NCBI GenBank assembly: GCA_031266615.1 | Contig: JAISAR010000124.1 | Coordinates: forward strand, 1 to 7,484 | Direction of reading: 5' to 3' | Source of the DNA: Rickettsiales bacterium | GTDB taxonomy: Bacteria > Pseudomonadota > Alphaproteobacteria > Rickettsiales > Anaplasmataceae | Length of the DNA: 7,484 nucleotides | Shown: positions 5,982 to 7,484 of the stretch, one piece after another | How the letters are laid out: the number at the start of each line of letters is the position of its first letter | Position numbering within the stretch: the stretch's first letter is position 1 | Program-made: the position numbers and the translations under genes | The notes under the pieces: generated by a model | What the model was told of the DNA's origin: nothing | Seen by the model: only the letters and a program-made list of their open reading frames with translations | Database searches by the model: none

Positions 5982-7160
5982 TTACACAGGATCTTTTAAA
6001 AGCAATAAATAAGCAGTAAAAATAAGTCCTAACACTACTGCAGATAGAACAAGAATAGCTACACTAATTGCTTGACCGTTGTAAACACAGCTCACCAAGC
6101 CGATAACAATAGCCATAATCAAGGTTCTAATAGATGAGACTGTAGAAGAAGCTATACCTTTGATTTCAGGAAAAATATTCATTGATATGTTAAAAATAAC
6201 TGCTTGGCAAGTTGCATAGCCGATACAAAAAACGATCATAGATAGTGTCATTAAGTAGGAAGAATGTGGCACAGTTACACTGAATATCACAAGCAATAGA
6301 GATCCGATAGCAATCACGCTCGTACCAGAAATGACACACCATATTGTTCCAAATTTCTGCAGGATTTTACTAGCAAATAGGCTGACAAGTGAGAAGCATC
6401 CAACTATTGCACCTTGATGTAATGCGTAAATAGCGCTAGGTAAACCAAAAGTTTCCATGTATAAAAAAGGTCCGCAAGTAATGAATGACATATAAGCTGC
6501 AGAAAACAGGCCTAGTATCAAAGATAGCGCCACAAATTTTGAACTAGACAATAATTTTATGTAATCCTTCATTATTTTTTTCAAACTGAAAATATCACGA
6601 CCCTTTCTTATTTCTGGTAACGCTAAGAGCAAAAAAAACCAAGAGATCAAGCAAATTATTGCAACACTTGCATAATTGCCACGCCATCCTACAATTTCAT
6701 TGATGAGACTACCTAAGATTGGCGCAATTGCCAGGACAATTACGAGAACAGAATTCATAATTCCGATAAATTTCACCGCTTCGCTACCTTTATAGTTGTC
6801 TGCAACAATTGCAAGTACGATTGCGGATGTACTACTACCTATACCTTGAATAAAGCGAGAGGTTAAAAGCCAAAAAATCGACGGTGCAAAAACGCAGCCA
6901 ACAGCACCTATTAATAACAAGGCGTTGCCCACGATCATAATTCTCCTCCTACCATAGCATTCAGAAAATGGACCAAAAAACAACCCTCCTATACAAAAGC
7001 CTAGGAAATGATAAGAAACGGTTAATTGAATTGTACCTTTTGATACATTGAAATAACGCACCATATCTGGAAAGCTAGGTATGGAAATACCGACTCCAAT
7101 GAATTCGGCAATTAGAGACAAGATTAATAGAAAGGGTAGCAACACATTCAAAATTTTCAA
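5982..7160 (-). CDS. MFS transporter, Bcr/CflA-type (DHA1) drug or metabolite exporter
   Basis: This is an inner-membrane major facilitator protein of 392 residues with twelve hydrophobic helices (about 7-27, 44-64, 76-93, 97-120, 132-154, 163-181, 207-228, 245-264, 272-294, 302-325, 336-358, 364-387) and a charged central loop (182-206). Motif A between helices 2 and 3 reads GPFSECYGRRR (63-73), with Glu replacing the usual Asp. Helix 4 has the motif B-like RFIQGIGSS (102-110) and helix 5 the antiporter motif C-like APILGSLI (146-153). Together these point to a proton-coupled 12-helix exporter of the Bcr/CflA group. The substrate cannot be read from the sequence. The start is uncertain: the frame begins at TTG (7160) with no Shine-Dalgarno and has no upstream in-frame ATG before a TGA. 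An out-of-frame ATG at 7210-7212 suggests that a frameshift may have removed an N-terminal extension of about 17 residues. The 3' end converges on prfA without a visible terminator. Confidence 0.9.
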   Translation of the reverse strand: MKILNVLLPFLLILSLIAEFIGVGISIPSFPDMVRYFNVSKGTIQLTVSYHFLGFCIGGLFFGPFSECYGRRRIMIVGNALLLIGAVGCVFAPSIFWLLTSRFIQGIGSSTSAIVLAIVADNYKGSEAVKFIGIMNSVLVIVLAIAPILGSLINEIVGWRGNYASVAIICLISWFFLLLALPEIRKGRDIFSLKKIMKDYIKLLSSSKFVALSLILGLFSAAYMSFITCGPFLYMETFGLPSAIYALHQGAIVGCFSLVSLFASKILQKFGTIWCVISGTSVIAIGSLLLVIFSVTVPHSSYLMTLSMIVFCIGYATCQAVIFNISMNIFPEIKGIASSTVSSIRTLIMAIVIGLVSCVYNGQAISVAILVLSAVVLGLIFTAYLLLLKDPV

Positions 7161-7211
7161 TCGATGGATAAAAGTAGCGCACCTAAAGCGTTTAGCAAAG
7201 AATATTTTTCA

Positions 7212-7298
7212 TTATTTTACCAAAACTGCTGGGAATACTCCGTTTGAAGAAGTGGCAGAGTCAACGTTAATTGGCTCTGTCATTAACTTTGTTTTCAT
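7212..7298 (-). CDS. Possible 28-residue leader ORF upstream of the exporter
   Basis: The frame MKTKLMTEPINVDSATSSNG...VLVK runs from ATG 7298 to TAA 7212-7214. The stop overlaps an ATG (TAATG, 7210-7214), an arrangement typical of translational coupling. That ATG starts only MKNILC before a TAA, and it is one base out of phase with the exporter frame. There is no strong Shine-Dalgarno before 7298; in-frame GTG at 7305-7307 is an alternative start. It could be a leader peptide, the remnant of a neighbouring gene, or chance. The longer plus-strand frame across the same DNA is less convincing because its first part is antisense to the exporter. Confidence 0.25.
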   Translation of the reverse strand: MKTKLMTEPINVDSATSSNGVFPAVLVK

Positions 7299-7442
7299 AT
7301 GTTTCACATTAAATTTCTTGCATAACCTAAACTACACGAAAAAAAAGCAAAAGAAGCCCCGGTCAGTATTTATTTTCAGTATTGGCGTTTTTATGTCTTA
7401 AACGCTGCAATTTAGCTGCTTTTAAACACAACTAGTCTAAGC

Positions 7443-7448
7443 TATAAT
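7443..7448 (+). promoter_or_regulatory. Perfect -10 box pointing out of the right edge
   Basis: TATAAT matches the sigma-70 -10 consensus exactly. At 17 bases upstream there is only a TTTTAA-like -35 (3 of 6). A transcript starting near 7455 would run off the window, consistent with a plus-strand gene beginning just outside it. In AT-rich DNA such a hexamer also occurs by chance. Confidence 0.35.
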
Positions 7449-7484
7449 ATTTAAGAAATTTACCAGGCAGAAAAAAAAGACAAT

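Larger units (their letters stand above)
7161..7484. other. 324-base right-edge region without a firm gene
   Basis: Apart from the small leader frame, this stretch holds A- and T-rich DNA, a direct repeat of CAGTATT (7365-7371 and 7378-7384) and a second of GCTGC (7404-7408 and 7416-7420). A plus-strand frame that starts antisense to the exporter continues to 7401, ending in KKKQKKPRSVFIFSIGVFMS. It has no family I can name and no clear ribosome binding site of its own. The segment from about 7340 onward reads like upstream DNA of a gene beyond the window. Confidence 0.4.

Noticed and set aside
7081..7401. 106-residue plus-strand frame at the right end
   Set aside because: Its first quarter is antisense to the exporter gene, no Shine-Dalgarno is visible, and the rest reads like AT-rich non-coding DNA; described only as part of the right-edge region.

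Overview
The window looks like chromosome of an obligate intracellular alphaproteobacterium of the Rickettsiales, most likely Wolbachia. It is clearly AT-rich. The release factor 1 and cysteine desulfurase proteins read as Anaplasmataceae/Wolbachia types, although this is recognition from memory and no search was run. The intergenic DNA also carries short diverged repeats of the kind Wolbachia genomes hold. I see no rRNA, tRNA, CRISPR array, intact insertion sequence or phage gene.

Layout, left to right. Positions 1-264 hold a short open frame running in from the left edge, an 11-bp hairpin and a block of repeats. Positions 265-1518 (minus) encode an acidic, cysteine-containing 417-residue protein that I cannot assign to a family. 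Positions 1519-1701 are a spacer with an unusually good ribosome binding site for a small plus-strand frame. Positions 1702-2949 (minus) are iscS. The 307-base gap at 2950-3256 holds two or three more copies of the repeat plus a credible iscS promoter. Positions 3257-4198 (minus) are an argB-like gene overlapping the 3' end of engB (4173-4766, minus). A divergent spacer at 4767-4885 has a near-perfect 30-bp palindrome and separates engB from prfA (4886-5965, plus). prfA converges, with only 16 bases between stops, on a 12-helix Bcr/CflA-type drug/metabolite exporter (5982-7160, minus). Positions 7161-7484 hold a small possible leader frame for the exporter and a promoter-like site pointing out of the window.

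The genes do not form one pathway. iscS (sulfur for Fe-S clusters and tRNA), engB (50S ribosome assembly) and prfA (termination at UAA/UAG) are core housekeeping genes. argB stands out: it keeps the amino-acid-kinase scaffold and some catalytic residues, but its glycine-rich phosphate-binding motifs have eroded and no other arginine-biosynthesis gene lies nearby.

I found no convincing new multi-gene system. The best leads are the motif-degraded ArgB, the palindrome between engB and prfA, the unassigned 417-residue protein, the dispersed repeats, and the odd 5' end of the exporter gene.
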